The notes: generated by a model from the letters alone, not told the origin. DNA of 17,953 nucleotides from GCA-003244245 sp046262495 (GCA_046262495.1 JBHEMR010000123.1:1-17953), one strand, 5' to 3'; shown: positions 6,660 to 14,814, counted from the first letter of the stretch. Program-made: numbers and translations.

Positions 6660-8396
6660 ATGCCGCAGCTGCGTCTGGCCCTGGCCCAGGTTAATCCATG
6701 TGTCGGTGACATCTTGGGCAACGCCACAATGATCGTCGAGCGCTGCCGGGAAGCCTCCACTGCCGGTGCGCACATCGTGGTGTTCGGCGAGATGGCGCTG
6801 ACCGGCTACCCGGTGGAGGATCTGGCGCTGCGGGAGTCTTTCGTCGCCGGGTCGGTGCAAGCCCTCCAGACGCTGGCCACGCGGCTCGTGCAGGACGGCT
6901 GTGGGGAGCTGGCCGTTGTCGTCGGATACCTCGACTCTGATACCCACGGCTCTCGTGACGCCGCGGCGGTCTTGTACCGCGGGCGAGTGGTAGCCCGCCA
7001 GTTCAAGCACCACCTGCCCAACTACGGGGTGTTCGACGAACGCCGTTACTTCATCCCCGGCACCACCTTGACCGTCTTCCGGCTGCACGGCCTGGAGGTC
7101 GGCATGGTGATCTGCGAGGACATCTGGCAGGTGGGTGGTCCGATCACCGCGCTGGCGCAGGCTGGGGTGGACCTGGTGGTCGCGCCCAACGCGTCGCCCT
7201 ACGAACGGAACAAGGACGACACTCGGCTGGCGCTGGTGGCGCGCCGGGCAATTGAGGCGGGCGCGCCGCTGGTGTACGCGAACCTGGTGGGAGGCCAAGA
7301 CGAGCTGGTCTTCGACGGCGACTCGATGGTGGTCGACGAGCGCGGGGAGCTGCTGTTGCGGGCGCCGCAGTTCACCGAGCAGATCGTGACGCTCGACCTG
7401 AACCTACCCGGCGGCTCACCCAGAGCAGTGGGCTGCTACGCCGGGCTCGACGTGCACCGGATCATTTTGAGCCTTGACCCGTTGCCGCCCTACCCGGCTG
7501 CTCGCACCGCGCCGGCCGCCGAGCCGCTGTGCGACGAGGCCGAGGTCTGGGGTGCGCTGGTGACAGGTCTGCGGGACTACTCGCGCAAGAACGGATTCCG
7601 CTCCGTGGTGCTCGGACTGTCCGGCGGGATCGATTCCGCGGTGTGCGCCGCGCTGGCGGTGGACGCGCTGGGCGCTGATGCGGTGTATGGAATCTCATTG
7701 CCCTCGTCGTATTCCTCGGCGCACTCTCGGACCGATGCTGCCGATCTCGCCGAGCGCACCGGGCTGCATTACCAGGTGCAGCCGATCGGGGACATGGTCG
7801 ACGTCTTCGTGCGCCAGCTCCAGCTGTTCGGACTCGCTGAGGAGAACGTGCAGGCCCGCTGCCGTGGGGTGACCTTGATGGCGCTGTCCAACCAGTACGG
7901 GCATCTGGTGCTGGCCACTGGCAACAAATCCGAACTCGCCGTGGGGTACTCGACGATCTACGGTGACGCCGTCGGCGGCTTCGCTCCGATCAAGGATGTG
8001 CCGAAGACGGCGGTGTGGACGCTGGCGAGGTGGCGCAACGCGCTGGCCGAGAAACGGGGTGAGACTCCACCGATCCCACCCAACTCGATAGGCAAGCCGC
8101 CTTCCGCTGAGCTTCGTCCTGACCAGCTTGACACTGACGCGCTACCGGACTACCGGCTTCTCGATGAGGTGCTTGACGACTATGTGCAAGGCGACCGCGG
8201 GTTCAGCGACCTAGTGACGGCTGGGTTCGCGCCCGAGCTGGTCGAGCGCATTGTCCGGCTGGTGGATGCCGCGGAGTACAAACGGCGGCAGTATCCGCCC
8301 GGTACGAAGATCACATTAAAAGCTTTTGGCCGGGACCGGCGACTGCCGATCACCAACCGCTGGCGCGAACGCGGTCTCACCGACGACGAACACTAG
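6660..8396 (+). CDS. nadE: Glutamine-dependent NAD+ synthetase
   Basis: Makes NAD+ from deamido-NAD+ and ATP, using ammonia released from glutamine; last step of NAD synthesis, cytoplasmic. The 578 residues hold an N-terminal nitrilase-type glutaminase domain (about 1-275) with Glu44 (FGEMALTGYP), Lys116 (KHHLPNYGVFDERRYF) and nucleophile Cys152 (VICEDIW), followed by the synthetase domain (about 290-578) with the PP-loop SGGIDS (321-326), ENVQARCRG (about 396) and ATGNKSELAVGYSTIYGD (about 419-436). It is shorter than the roughly 680-residue mycobacterial enzyme and fits the compact two-domain class. The ATG at 6660 starts directly with the glutaminase strand PQLRLALAQ. Divergent from caeA, and followed by panB after 208 bases. 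Confidence 0.96.
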   Translation: MPQLRLALAQVNPCVGDILGNATMIVERCREASTAGAHIVVFGEMALTGYPVEDLALRESFVAGSVQALQTLATRLVQDGCGELAVVVGYLDSDTHGSRDAAAVLYRGRVVARQFKHHLPNYGVFDERRYFIPGTTLTVFRLHGLEVGMVICEDIWQVGGPITALAQAGVDLVVAPNASPYERNKDDTRLALVARRAIEAGAPLVYANLVGGQDELVFDGDSMVVDERGELLLRAPQFTEQIVTLDLNLPGGSPRAVGCYAGLDVHRIILSLDPLPPYPAARTAPAAEPLCDEAEVWGALVTGLRDYSRKNGFRSVVLGLSGGIDSAVCAALAVDALGADAVYGISLPSSYSSAHSRTDAADLAERTGLHYQVQPIGDMVDVFVRQLQLFGLAEENVQARCRGVTLMALSNQYGHLVLATGNKSELAVGYSTIYGDAVGGFAPIKDVPKTAVWTLARWRNALAEKRGETPPIPPNSIGKPPSAELRPDQLDTDALPDYRLLDEVLDDYVQGDRGFSDLVTAGFAPELVERIVRLVDAAEYKRRQYPPGTKITLKAFGRDRRLPITNRWRERGLTDDEH

Positions 8397-8518
8397 CCAC
8401 CTCATGATCGTCGAAACTGAGCCGTGGCGGTGCGAGGTTGCCCGGCCAGACGTCGGTTTCGGTGATCACCCGGACCTTTGACGTGGCTGTGAATCTCGTC
8501 GCACGCTAATGCCAAGCC

Positions 8519-8547
8519 CTGACAATCGGTGCCAGGCTGTGTACCAG
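8519..8547 (+). promoter_or_regulatory. Weak promoter candidate for panB
   Basis: CTGACA (8519-8524), a 17-base spacer and TACCAG (8542-8547). This would give about 50 bases of leader before the panB start. The match is modest and rests on sequence alone. The 208-base gap between nadE and panB shows no other clear element. Confidence 0.25.
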
Positions 8548-8591
8548 CGATCCGACGTGACCCGGGGACCGGTGGGAACGGCCGGCCTCGA

Positions 8592-8598
8592 GGGAGGA
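8592..8598 (+). promoter_or_regulatory. Ribosome binding site that fixes the panB start
   Basis: GGGAGGA six bases before the ATG at 8605. It supports starting there rather than at the in-frame ATG at 8509, which has no such site and would add 32 residues unlike the family. Confidence 0.7.
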
Positions 8599-8604
8599 CG
8601 GTCG

Positions 8605-9471
8605 ATGATGACCGCAGCTGCTGACCAACCCGCGCTGTACGGCGGACCGGTGCGGCCCAACCAGAAGATCAGGCGCGTCCGCGTCCAAGACCTCACGGCG
8701 GCCAAATCCCGCGGCGAAAAGTGGGCGATGCTCACCGCGTACGACTACTCCACGGCCAGACTGCTCGATGCCGCCGGAATCCCGGTGCTGCTGGTCGGCG
8801 ACTCGGCGGCCAACGTCGTCTATGGCTACGACACGACACTACCGGTGACCGTCGACGAACTGGTGCCCTTGGCACGCGGCGTGGTCCGCGGGGCCCGTCG
8901 TGCGCTAGTCGTCGCCGACCTGCCATTCGGCTCCTATCAATCCTGCCCAACCCAGGCCTTGGAGACTGCGACCCGTTTCCTCAAAGAGGCCGGCGCGCAC
9001 GCTGTGAAGCTAGAAGGCGGTCGCCGAGTGCTGCCCCAGGTGGAGGCACTGGTCGCGGCGGGCGTGCCGGTGATGGCGCACCTCGGACTCACCCCGCAGT
9101 CGGTGCACGCGATGAGCGGCTACCAGGTGCAAGGCCGGGGCGAGCAGAGCGAACGTCTGCTCGACGACGCGAAGGCCCTGGAAGCCGCCGGGGCATTCGC
9201 CATCGTGCTTGAAGTCATCCCGGCCGAGCTGGCTGCGCGGATCACCACGGCGGCGAGTGTGCCCATCATCGGGATCGGTGCCGGACCGGCATGCGACGCG
9301 CAGGTCATGGTGTGGCAGGACATGGCGGCCTTCCACCCTGCCAGTGGCCCGGTGGCGAAGTTCGTCAAGATCTACGCCAAGCTCGGCGACGGGCTGCGGG
9401 ACGCCGCGAGCCACTTCGCCGAGGATGTCCGCGCAGGCGCCTACCCGGGGCCGGAGCACACCTACAGCTGA
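8605..9471 (+). CDS. panB: 3-methyl-2-oxobutanoate hydroxymethyltransferase (ketopantoate hydroxymethyltransferase)
   Basis: First committed step of pantothenate (vitamin B5) and coenzyme A synthesis: adds a hydroxymethyl group from methylene-tetrahydrofolate to 2-oxoisovalerate; cytoplasmic (beta/alpha)8 barrel. The 288 residues show the family signatures in order: LTAYD (43-47), VGDS (64-67) with its metal-binding Asp, YGYDTTLPVTVDE (73-85), LPFGSY (106-111), VKLEGG (134-139), HLGLTPQ (159-165), LEVIP with the catalytic-type Glu203, and IGIGAG (222-227). The length fits the usual 260-290. The start is set by the ribosome binding site. It is preceded by nadE on the same strand, so two cofactor genes are neighbours, but the gap suggests panB has its own promoter. 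Confidence 0.96.
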   Translation: MMTAAADQPALYGGPVRPNQKIRRVRVQDLTAAKSRGEKWAMLTAYDYSTARLLDAAGIPVLLVGDSAANVVYGYDTTLPVTVDELVPLARGVVRGARRALVVADLPFGSYQSCPTQALETATRFLKEAGAHAVKLEGGRRVLPQVEALVAAGVPVMAHLGLTPQSVHAMSGYQVQGRGEQSERLLDDAKALEAAGAFAIVLEVIPAELAARITTAASVPIIGIGAGPACDAQVMVWQDMAAFHPASGPVAKFVKIYAKLGDGLRDAASHFAEDVRAGAYPGPEHTYS

Positions 9472-9544
9472 GCCGTCCTGCGGCACCCGGCGAGCGTTTC
9501 GGCAGCGGCCAGGCCAGCGCGACTCACCAACTTGCGCACCAGTA

Positions 9545-9564
9545 GCCCCTGTTAGGAAAGGGGC
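9545..9564 (+). terminator. GC-rich hairpin between panB and cydA
   Basis: GCCCCT (9545-9550) pairs with AGGGGC (9559-9564) around the loop GTTAGGAA; a TA/TA pair can extend it past a bulged C. It lies about 75 bases after panB and 55 before the cydA start, with no T-tract. A panB terminator is the simplest reading, but a regulatory site for cydA is possible. The rest of this 148-base gap shows nothing clear. Confidence 0.4.
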
Positions 9565-9619
9565 CTACGGTCGGAGCACGAGCAGGTGATCAACGATCGG
9601 GGAACGAAAGGTTGGGCTC

Positions 9620-11021
9620 GTGCTCGCCTTGAACGGATACGTGCTGCTTTCCACCCACGTGAGGTATCGCCTGGGAGTCGCAGCGGCGTCTCCGATCGAC
9701 CTGTTGGCTGCTAGAGGGCAGATGGCGATCTCGCTGGGTTGGCACATCATCCTGGCTTGTCTGGGAGTCGGGATGCCCGCACTGACGCTGTTCGCCGAAT
9801 GGCGGGGCTTGCGCACCGGCGAGCATGCCTACCGGCTGCTGGCCCACCGGTGGACCAAGGCCATGGGGGTGCTGTTTGCCGTCGGCGCGGTGTCCGGGAC
9901 CATCCTGAGCTTTGAAATGGGGTTGTTTGGCCGGGCATGATGAGCCGCTACGGCCAGGTCATCGGGCTACCGTTCGCGTTGGAGGGCATCGCGTTCTTCA
10001 TCGAGGCGATCTTCTTGGGCATCTACCTCTACGCCTGGGACCGGCTACCACCGCACCAGCACCTGCTCTCCGGTATTCCGATCGTGGTGGCCGGGGTGTG
10101 CTCGGCGTTCTTCGTGGTCACCGCTAACGCCTGGATGAACCAACCGCGAGGATTCGACCTCACTAACGGCACCGTAACCGCGGTCGACCCGTGGGCGGCG
10201 ATGTTCAACCCGGCCACCCCGCCGGAGACCACTCATATGATCCTGGCCGCGTTCATGGTCACCGGGTTCGTCATCGCCAGCGTCTACGCCGTGGCCCTGT
10301 TGCGGGGTCGCCGGGACCGTTATCACCGGCTCGGTTTCCTCATCCCGTTTACCGCCGCGACGATCATCACCCCGGTGCAGATCGCCGTCGGTGACTACGC
10401 AGCCCGGTTCCTGGCCACCAACCAGCCCACCAAACTCGCCGCCATCGAGGGCGTCTACCACACCGGCTCGCACGTTCCATTGACCGTCGCCGGCATCCCG
10501 GTGGGTGAGCAGTTACGTTACGGGCTGGAGATCCGAGCGGACTGTTCCTACTGGTCGGTTACAGCCCGAACACGGTGATCACCGGCTTGGACCGGGTGCC
10601 CGCGGCCGACCGACCCCCCGTAGGAGTCGTGCACCTGTCCTTCGACGTCATGGTCGGCATCGGGTCCGCTTTCCTGCTGCTGGGCATCTGGCTCGGACTG
10701 AGCTGGTGGCGGCGCCGCGACCTCCCCCGCCCCCGTTGGTTCCTGCGGGCCGCCAGCGTCACCGGGATCGCCGCCTGCTGCGCTCTGGAAGCGGGGTGGG
10801 TCACCACCGAGGTGGGCCGCCAACCCTGGATTGTGTGGGGCCAGATGAGAACCGCCGACGCGGTCAACCCCGCCCCGGGTCTGATCGCCGGCCTGGTCGC
10901 AGTGCTCGCGATCTACGTCGTGATGACCATCGGCACGGTATACGTCCTGCGCCGGATGGCCCAGTATCACCAACTCATGGCTCCGCAAGAGCACGACGCT
11001 GGGGCAGGAGCGCAGCAGTGA
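9620..11021 (+). pseudogene. cydA: Cytochrome bd-type quinol oxidase subunit I (CioA-like), broken by two one-base deletions
   Basis: Subunit I of the bd oxidase that reduces oxygen with quinol in the membrane. Frame 1 runs from the GTG at 9620 (GAAAGG ahead of it) to a stop at 9940. FEMGLFGRA-stop should read on as FEMGLxWPGMMSRYG, so a base is missing near 9925-9928. Frame 2 continues to about 10533, where EIRADCSYW should be EIPSGLFLLVGYSPN, one C missing at 10533-10534. Frame 3 then runs to the TGA at 11019-11021. With frames joined, about 467 residues, all key parts are kept: LGWHII (haem His), ALEGIAFFIEAI (two Glu), TTHMIL (haem His), DVMVGIG (haem Met) and GRQPW. The long quinol loop of the E. 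coli type is absent, fitting the CioA class. Sequence error is the alternative to a true pseudogene. Confidence 0.88.
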
Positions 11022-12057
11022 GCCTCGCCCAGTGGTCGATCGCCGTGCTGTGGATCGGATTGACGCTCTACGCGCTGCTGGCCGGAGCCGACTTCGGCGC
11101 TGGCTTCTGGGATCTGTTCGCCGGCGGAAGCCACCGAGGCCGCCCGCAGCGTGACCTGATCGAGCATTCCATCGGGCCTGTGTGGGAGGCCAATCACGTC
11201 TGGTTGATCTTTGTCATCGTGCTGCTGTGGACGGCATTTCCTACCGTGTTCGCGGCAGTGATGTCCACTTTGTACATTCCCTTGACGTTGGTCGCGCTCG
11301 GCATCATCGTGCGAGGCGCGGCGTTCGCCTTTCGCAAAGCCAGCGACCACCTCGGGCAGCAACGTCTGTTTGGAGCTGCGTTCGCGCTGTCCTCGGTCCT
11401 CACCCCGTTCTTCCTCGGCACCGCGGCCGGCGGCATCGCCTCCGGCCGCATTCCCCTCGGGTTGGCCGCCGGTGACCTCATCACCAGTTGGTGCAACCCC
11501 ACCTCAGTGCTGGGCGGCACGATCGCGGTTGGTATTGCCGCCTATCTCGCGGCGACCTACTTGTGTGCGGACGCCATGCGCGAAGGCCAGAGTGAGCTTG
11601 CCGAGGCATTTCGGCGCCGCGCGCTGGCCACCGGCATCGTGGTTGGTATCGTCGCATTAAGTGGGATCGCGGTGCTGCACGCCGACGCGCCCCGGCTGTT
11701 TGACGGTTTGACACACCGCGCGTTGCCGCTGGTCATCGTCTCGGCCGTCGCGGGTGTAGCCTCCCTGCTGCTGGTGCTACGCCGCCGCTATTTGCTGGTA
11801 CGGGCCACTGCGGCGCTGGCGGTCACCGCCGTGTTGTGGGGCTGGGCGCTGGCGCAATACCCCTACCTACTCCCACCTCCCGCTACGGCGAATGTCACCA
11901 TCACAGCCAGCGCAGCCACTCCGGCCGTGCTCTTGGCCACGCTCATCGCACTGGCCGTCGGCGCCGGCTGCTCATCCCCTCGCTGCTGTGGCTGTTCGTG
12001 CTCTTTCAACGAGGCGAACCCGCTGACGAGCAGGACCAACTGTCCACCTCCTCATGA
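11018..12057 (+). pseudogene. cydB: Cytochrome bd-type quinol oxidase subunit II (CioB-like), frameshifted near the C-terminus
   Basis: Subunit II of the bd oxidase, a multi-pass membrane protein. The GTG at 11018 overlaps the cydA stop (GTGA), so the pair is translationally coupled. The N-terminal LWIGLTLYALLAGADFGAG and IGPVWEANHVWLIF are the family hallmarks, followed by TLYIPLTLVALGIIVRGAAFAFR and LTPFFLGTAAGGIASGRIP. The frame breaks near 11967: as read, ALAVGAG is followed by CSSPRCC, while adding one base gives LLIPSLLWLFVLFQRGEPADEQDQ up to the TGA at 12055-12057. As written, the reading frame runs on to 12208, over the 3' end of npdG on the other strand, and loses the last transmembrane helix. 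Either recent decay or a sequence error. Confidence 0.88.
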
Positions 12058-12059
12058 TC

Positions 12060-12089
12060 ACGGCGAGCGCCGGGCAGCGGCATCGCCGT
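12060..12089. terminator. Hairpin shared by convergent cydB and npdG
   Basis: ACGGCGA (12060-12066) pairs with TCGCCGT (12083-12089) around a 16-base GC-rich loop. It fills nearly all of the 39 bases between the restored cydB stop and the npdG stop, as expected of a bidirectional terminator. No T-tract is seen. Confidence 0.5.
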
Positions 12090-12096
12090 CAGCGTG

Positions 12097-12771
12097 TCAG
12101 AGGCCGGTGATGCGGATGCCGGCGTGCGTATGGTGGCGCCGGTTGACCGCAATGAGGTTGGCGACCAGCGCCTCCACTTGCCCGGCGTTGCGTAGCCGCC
12201 CGCCGTAGATGCCACGCGCACCAGGTATCGCGTCGGCGAGGGCGCACACCCGATCCGTGGCTTCCCGGTCGTCGCCCATCACCAGCACATCCATGTCCAG
12301 GCGGCTAACCTCGGGGTCATCCAGCAGTACCGCGGAGACATGGTGGAACGCGGCGATCACCCAGGAGTCGGGCAGCAGCGTCTGGGCCTGCTGCGCGGCG
12401 CTGCCAGCAGGCACCTCGAGCGGGTAGGGACCCTGATTGTCGAAGCCGAGCGGGTTCACACAGTCGATTACGATCTTGCCGGCCAACGCCCCACGTAGCG
12501 ATGTGAGCAGCGCGGCGTGGCCGTCGAAGGGCACTGCCACCACGACCAGGTCTGCCTCGGCCGCGCAGCCGGCATTGTCCGCACCGCGCACCCGCGGGGA
12601 GCTGGCCCGCTTCCCCACTAAGGCCGCGACCTTCTCGGCCCGATGACGGTCCCGGGAGCCGATCACCACCGGTAGCCCGCACAGCGCCCACCGGTAGGCC
12701 AACCCCCGACCCTGCGGACCAGTGCCACCGAGCACCCCGATCGTCAACTGGGACAGGTCCGCCTGGATCAC
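12097..12771 (-). CDS. npdG: NADPH-dependent F420 reductase (F420H2:NADP+ oxidoreductase)
   Basis: Transfers hydride between coenzyme F420 and NADP in the cytoplasm. The 224 residues open with a Rossmann nucleotide site IGVLGGTGPQGRG (11-23) and IGSR (37-40), whose Ser-Arg contact the 2'-phosphate of NADP in this family. VVVAVPFDGH, VIDCVNPLGF (about 101-110), the F420-side AFHHVSAVLL (141-150), VMGDD and the C-terminal THAGIRITG follow, all at family spacing and length. An open frame extends 72 codons upstream, but that part overlaps the preceding gene and is unlike the family. The GTG at 12769-12771 forms a GTGA overlap with the stop of the 141-residue gene, so npdG is coupled to the end of the secretion-type operon. 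It implies the host makes F420. Confidence 0.92.
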   Translation of the reverse strand: MIQADLSQLTIGVLGGTGPQGRGLAYRWALCGLPVVIGSRDRHRAEKVAALVGKRASSPRVRGADNAGCAAEADLVVVAVPFDGHAALLTSLRGALAGKIVIDCVNPLGFDNQGPYPLEVPAGSAAQQAQTLLPDSWVIAAFHHVSAVLLDDPEVSRLDMDVLVMGDDREATDRVCALADAIPGARGIYGGRLRNAGQVEALVANLIAVNRRHHTHAGIRITGL

Positions 12772-13193
12772 GGGCTGATGGCTGGCGGACGGCGCGGTAT
12801 CGGATCCAGGCAGGACACCAGGACCTCCCGGCACTGCGGATCCGCTACCACGACGTCGTTGCGGTCCCGGTACACCAACTCTCCAGTGGTGTCGATCTCG
12901 AGCAAGTAACCGGCTTCGGCCAGCTGACCCTCGTCCAGGTCGACCAACCGTTCGACGCGGCTGGGCACCACCCGATAAATGGGCCACGCCAGATCGCCAT
13001 AGGTCCGATGTAGCTCATCGATGAGATAGGCCATCTGCTGCTGCCACGGCAAGGGCATCTCTTCGGCCAGTGACCGGGGCAGCACCACATAACTCTCGTC
13101 GACACCCAGCTTGGCTCCCTCGAGGTGGTCCCGTAACGGAGTGGCCGAAGCCGGCCGACGGGTTGGCCGCGGGATCGGTTCTGATGCGTACAC
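12768..13193 (-). CDS. Conserved-looking hypothetical protein, 141 residues, end of the secretion-type operon
   Basis: I do not recognise this protein. It is soluble, acidic in the middle, without signal peptide or membrane segment. The N-terminal 20 residues are Pro/Arg-rich and look disordered. The centre (about 34-70) holds SYVVLPRSLAEEMPLPWQQQMAYLIDELHRTYGDL, then WPIYRVVPSRVERLVDLDEGQL, then a strand-rich part LLEIDTTGELVYRDRNDVVVADP. The tail is Pro-rich. The start is a GTG at 13191-13193 with an excellent ribosome binding site, GGAGGTG at 13201-13207, seven bases away. It lies 19 bases after the NlpC/P60 gene, and its TGA overlaps the npdG start. The coding case rests on this tight packing and on codon use like its neighbours. 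Confidence 0.75.
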   Translation of the reverse strand: MYASEPIPRPTRRPASATPLRDHLEGAKLGVDESYVVLPRSLAEEMPLPWQQQMAYLIDELHRTYGDLAWPIYRVVPSRVERLVDLDEGQLAEAGYLLEIDTTGELVYRDRNDVVVADPQCREVLVSCLDPIPRRPPAISP

Positions 13194-13212
13194 CTACCTA
13201 CACCTCCGGATC

Positions 13213-14217
13213 TCAGGCCTCCGCGACCGGCACCCCTGGCCGGACCGCGAGCGGCATCAATTCGTGCTCATCGAAGTTCACCGCTCGCTGTCTCAGCGGC
13301 ACAGTCTGGTTCGCCGCCTCGACCATGCGACCATTTCCCAGGTACATCGCAACGTGGTGGATGGTAGCCGGGTTCGACGTGTCATATCCCCAGAACAGCA
13401 GGTCCCCGGGTTGAGCCTGACGCACCGGCAGCTGGGTACCGGCCCAGTACTGCTGCGCCGCCACCCTAGGCAGCGTGACCCCGGCCGACGCGTAGGCCCG
13501 CAGCATCAGCCCTGAGCAGTCGTAGGAGTTAGGGCCGGTGGCGCCCCAAACGTAGGGTTTGCCGACTTCGCCCAGCGCGTACTGAATTGCCCGTCCGGCG
13601 ACCTCGGATGGCGCCGGGAGCGGTGTGGCGCAGGAGGCTTTGACGAACTCCGTGACGTCCCCGCCCACGGCGCCGATCACGTTGACGGCCAGCGGTTCCC
13701 ATTGGTGGTAACGCGAGGGAAATGCCGACCTCTCGATGTCCTGCGCCGAATCCCCAGGACGCTGAGTTTCCCAGCCGGGCACCATCAGCAACTTGTCGTA
13801 GAACTTGTTGATCTCGTAGACCGGATCGGTAACCTGGGCGGCGCTGCCCCAGCCCTGGGAAGGCCGCATCTGGAAAATGCCCAGCGAATCCCGGTCGCCG
13901 TAGGGCAGGTTGTGCAGCCGGGACTCGGTCATCCCAGCTTGGATGGCAATCTGCCAGGCTCGTGGCGGCAGCCGGCGCTGCTTGCCGATCGCAATGATCT
14001 GTTCGACGATGGCGCGCTGTTCGGTATCGAGGTCGCTGACCCGGACGGCCACTCGCGGCGCTTCCCTCGGATCAGTTGCCGCGAGAACCGACCCGCACGG
14101 CGCCCCGAAGATGAAATCGCCGGAACCGACACCCCCGAGCAGGGTGGAGATCGCGGCCAGCGCGATGAGGCCGCCAAGCACGCCGATCACCAGGAGCCCG
14201 ACCAGCCACCGGCGCAT
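13213..14217 (-). CDS. Bifunctional lysozyme-like / NlpC-P60 cell-wall hydrolase
   Basis: A 334-residue exported or membrane-anchored enzyme that likely opens peptidoglycan for a secretion apparatus. One N-terminal helix (about 4-28) acts as anchor or signal. Residues about 61-180 resemble a transglycosylase/lysozyme-like domain: AIQAGMTESRL with candidate catalytic Glu98, then DSLGIFQMRPSQGWGS. Residues about 205-330 are an NlpC/P60 peptidase: KPYVWGATGPNSYDCSGLM with Cys234 and HHVAMYLG with His288. Two joined wall-hydrolase domains are typical of conjugation systems of Gram-positive bacteria (for example Tn916 Orf14). It starts three bases after the stop of the VirB8-like gene, so it is in the same operon. 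The peptidase assignment is firm; the glycan-cleaving activity is inferred. Confidence 0.9.
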   Translation of the reverse strand: MRRWLVGLLVIGVLGGLIALAAISTLLGGVGSGDFIFGAPCGSVLAATDPREAPRVAVRVSDLDTEQRAIVEQIIAIGKQRRLPPRAWQIAIQAGMTESRLHNLPYGDRDSLGIFQMRPSQGWGSAAQVTDPVYEINKFYDKLLMVPGWETQRPGDSAQDIERSAFPSRYHQWEPLAVNVIGAVGGDVTEFVKASCATPLPAPSEVAGRAIQYALGEVGKPYVWGATGPNSYDCSGLMLRAYASAGVTLPRVAAQQYWAGTQLPVRQAQPGDLLFWGYDTSNPATIHHVAMYLGNGRMVEAANQTVPLRQRAVNFDEHELMPLAVRPGVPVAEA

Positions 14218-14220
14218 GCC

Positions 14221-14814
14221 TCAACCCGCCCGCTCGTAACTGGCAACCCGCCAGCCAGTGGGCGTGGACACCAGCAGCAGCCGTACTACTACCGCAGTGG
14301 TGGGCACGTCGATCTCAGCCGAGCTCGCCCCCGCGCTAACGGTTCGCGGCGCCTCGATGATCTGCGCCGCGGGGACGTTCGCCGGGTCAATCGACTGAAG
14401 TTGGGGAAACAGGTCATCAGTGGTGTAGGGCCGCAGCTGCTCAACCCAACGCTCAGCGGTGATGCCCTTCGGGACGGTGAGAAATCCATTGACCCAGGAG
14501 CGCGCGACGGTGAGTGCAGCGGCAGGGGCCGGCGCACTCGGGGACGGCACGGGAGGCTGCCGGGCAATGCCGGCGTCGGCTAGCGCCGAGCGTGGCCCCG
14601 TGCCGAACGGGCTCGCTGCCGACTTACTCTTAGCGCTGATCGACGGCGCTGCGGAAGTCGCGCCACTGCGGTTGTCGGGCAACACCCGCCCGAGCCCGAG
14701 ACCAATCGCGACGAGCGCCAACACGGTGCCGGCGAGGTGCTTGGGAGAACGCACCGGCCAGCCCCAGAAGCTGCGGTAGACGGCTGTGCGGCCGCGGTGG
14801 GTCCGGATCGGCAT
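14221..14814 (-). CDS. Single-pass membrane protein, VirB8/TcpC-like candidate
   Basis: A 197-residue protein with a basic N-terminus (MPIRTHRGRTAVYR), one transmembrane helix at about 26-42 and a Pro/Ser/Ala-rich linker (about 50-100). A compact C-terminal domain follows (about 100-195: VARSWVNGFLTVP, ERWVEQLRPYTTDDLF, AEIDVPTTAVVVRLLLVSTPTGWRVASYE). That helix-then-strands layout on the outside of the membrane fits the NTF2-like domain of VirB8 and TcpC, core parts of type IV secretion channels, but I see no diagnostic motif. Position between a VirB6-like and a wall-hydrolase gene supports the guess. Ribosome binding site GGGGGA at 14821-14826, six bases before the ATG. It sits 14 bases after the preceding gene. 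Confidence 0.65.
   Translation of the reverse strand: MPIRTHRGRTAVYRSFWGWPVRSPKHLAGTVLALVAIGLGLGRVLPDNRSGATSAAPSISAKSKSAASPFGTGPRSALADAGIARQPPVPSPSAPAPAAALTVARSWVNGFLTVPKGITAERWVEQLRPYTTDDLFPQLQSIDPANVPAAQIIEAPRTVSAGASSAEIDVPTTAVVVRLLLVSTPTGWRVASYERAG

Noticed and set aside
6396..7298. Minus-strand open frame of 300 codons
   Set aside because: Spans the caeA start and the antisense of nadE; both real genes carry complete catalytic motifs.
8509..8604. Earlier ATG for panB
   Set aside because: Adds 32 residues unlike the family and has no ribosome binding site, while the ATG at 8605 has one.
10505..11017. N-terminal extension of the cydB frame
   Set aside because: Out-of-frame reading of cydA; real cydB starts at the GTG 11018 that overlaps the cydA stop.
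9620..12057. Programmed ribosomal frameshifting in cydAB
   Set aside because: Three sites without slippery heptamers or a shared pattern; no such control is known to me for cydAB. Deletions or sequence errors are simpler.
12772..12987. Longer N-terminus for npdG
   Set aside because: The extra 72 codons lie in the 141-residue gene's sequence and look like shadow translation; the Rossmann fold begins right after the GTG at 12771.
13702..14583. Plus-strand open frame of 293 codons
   Set aside because: Antisense to the wall hydrolase and VirB8-like genes; low-complexity Arg/Gly/Pro composition without motifs.
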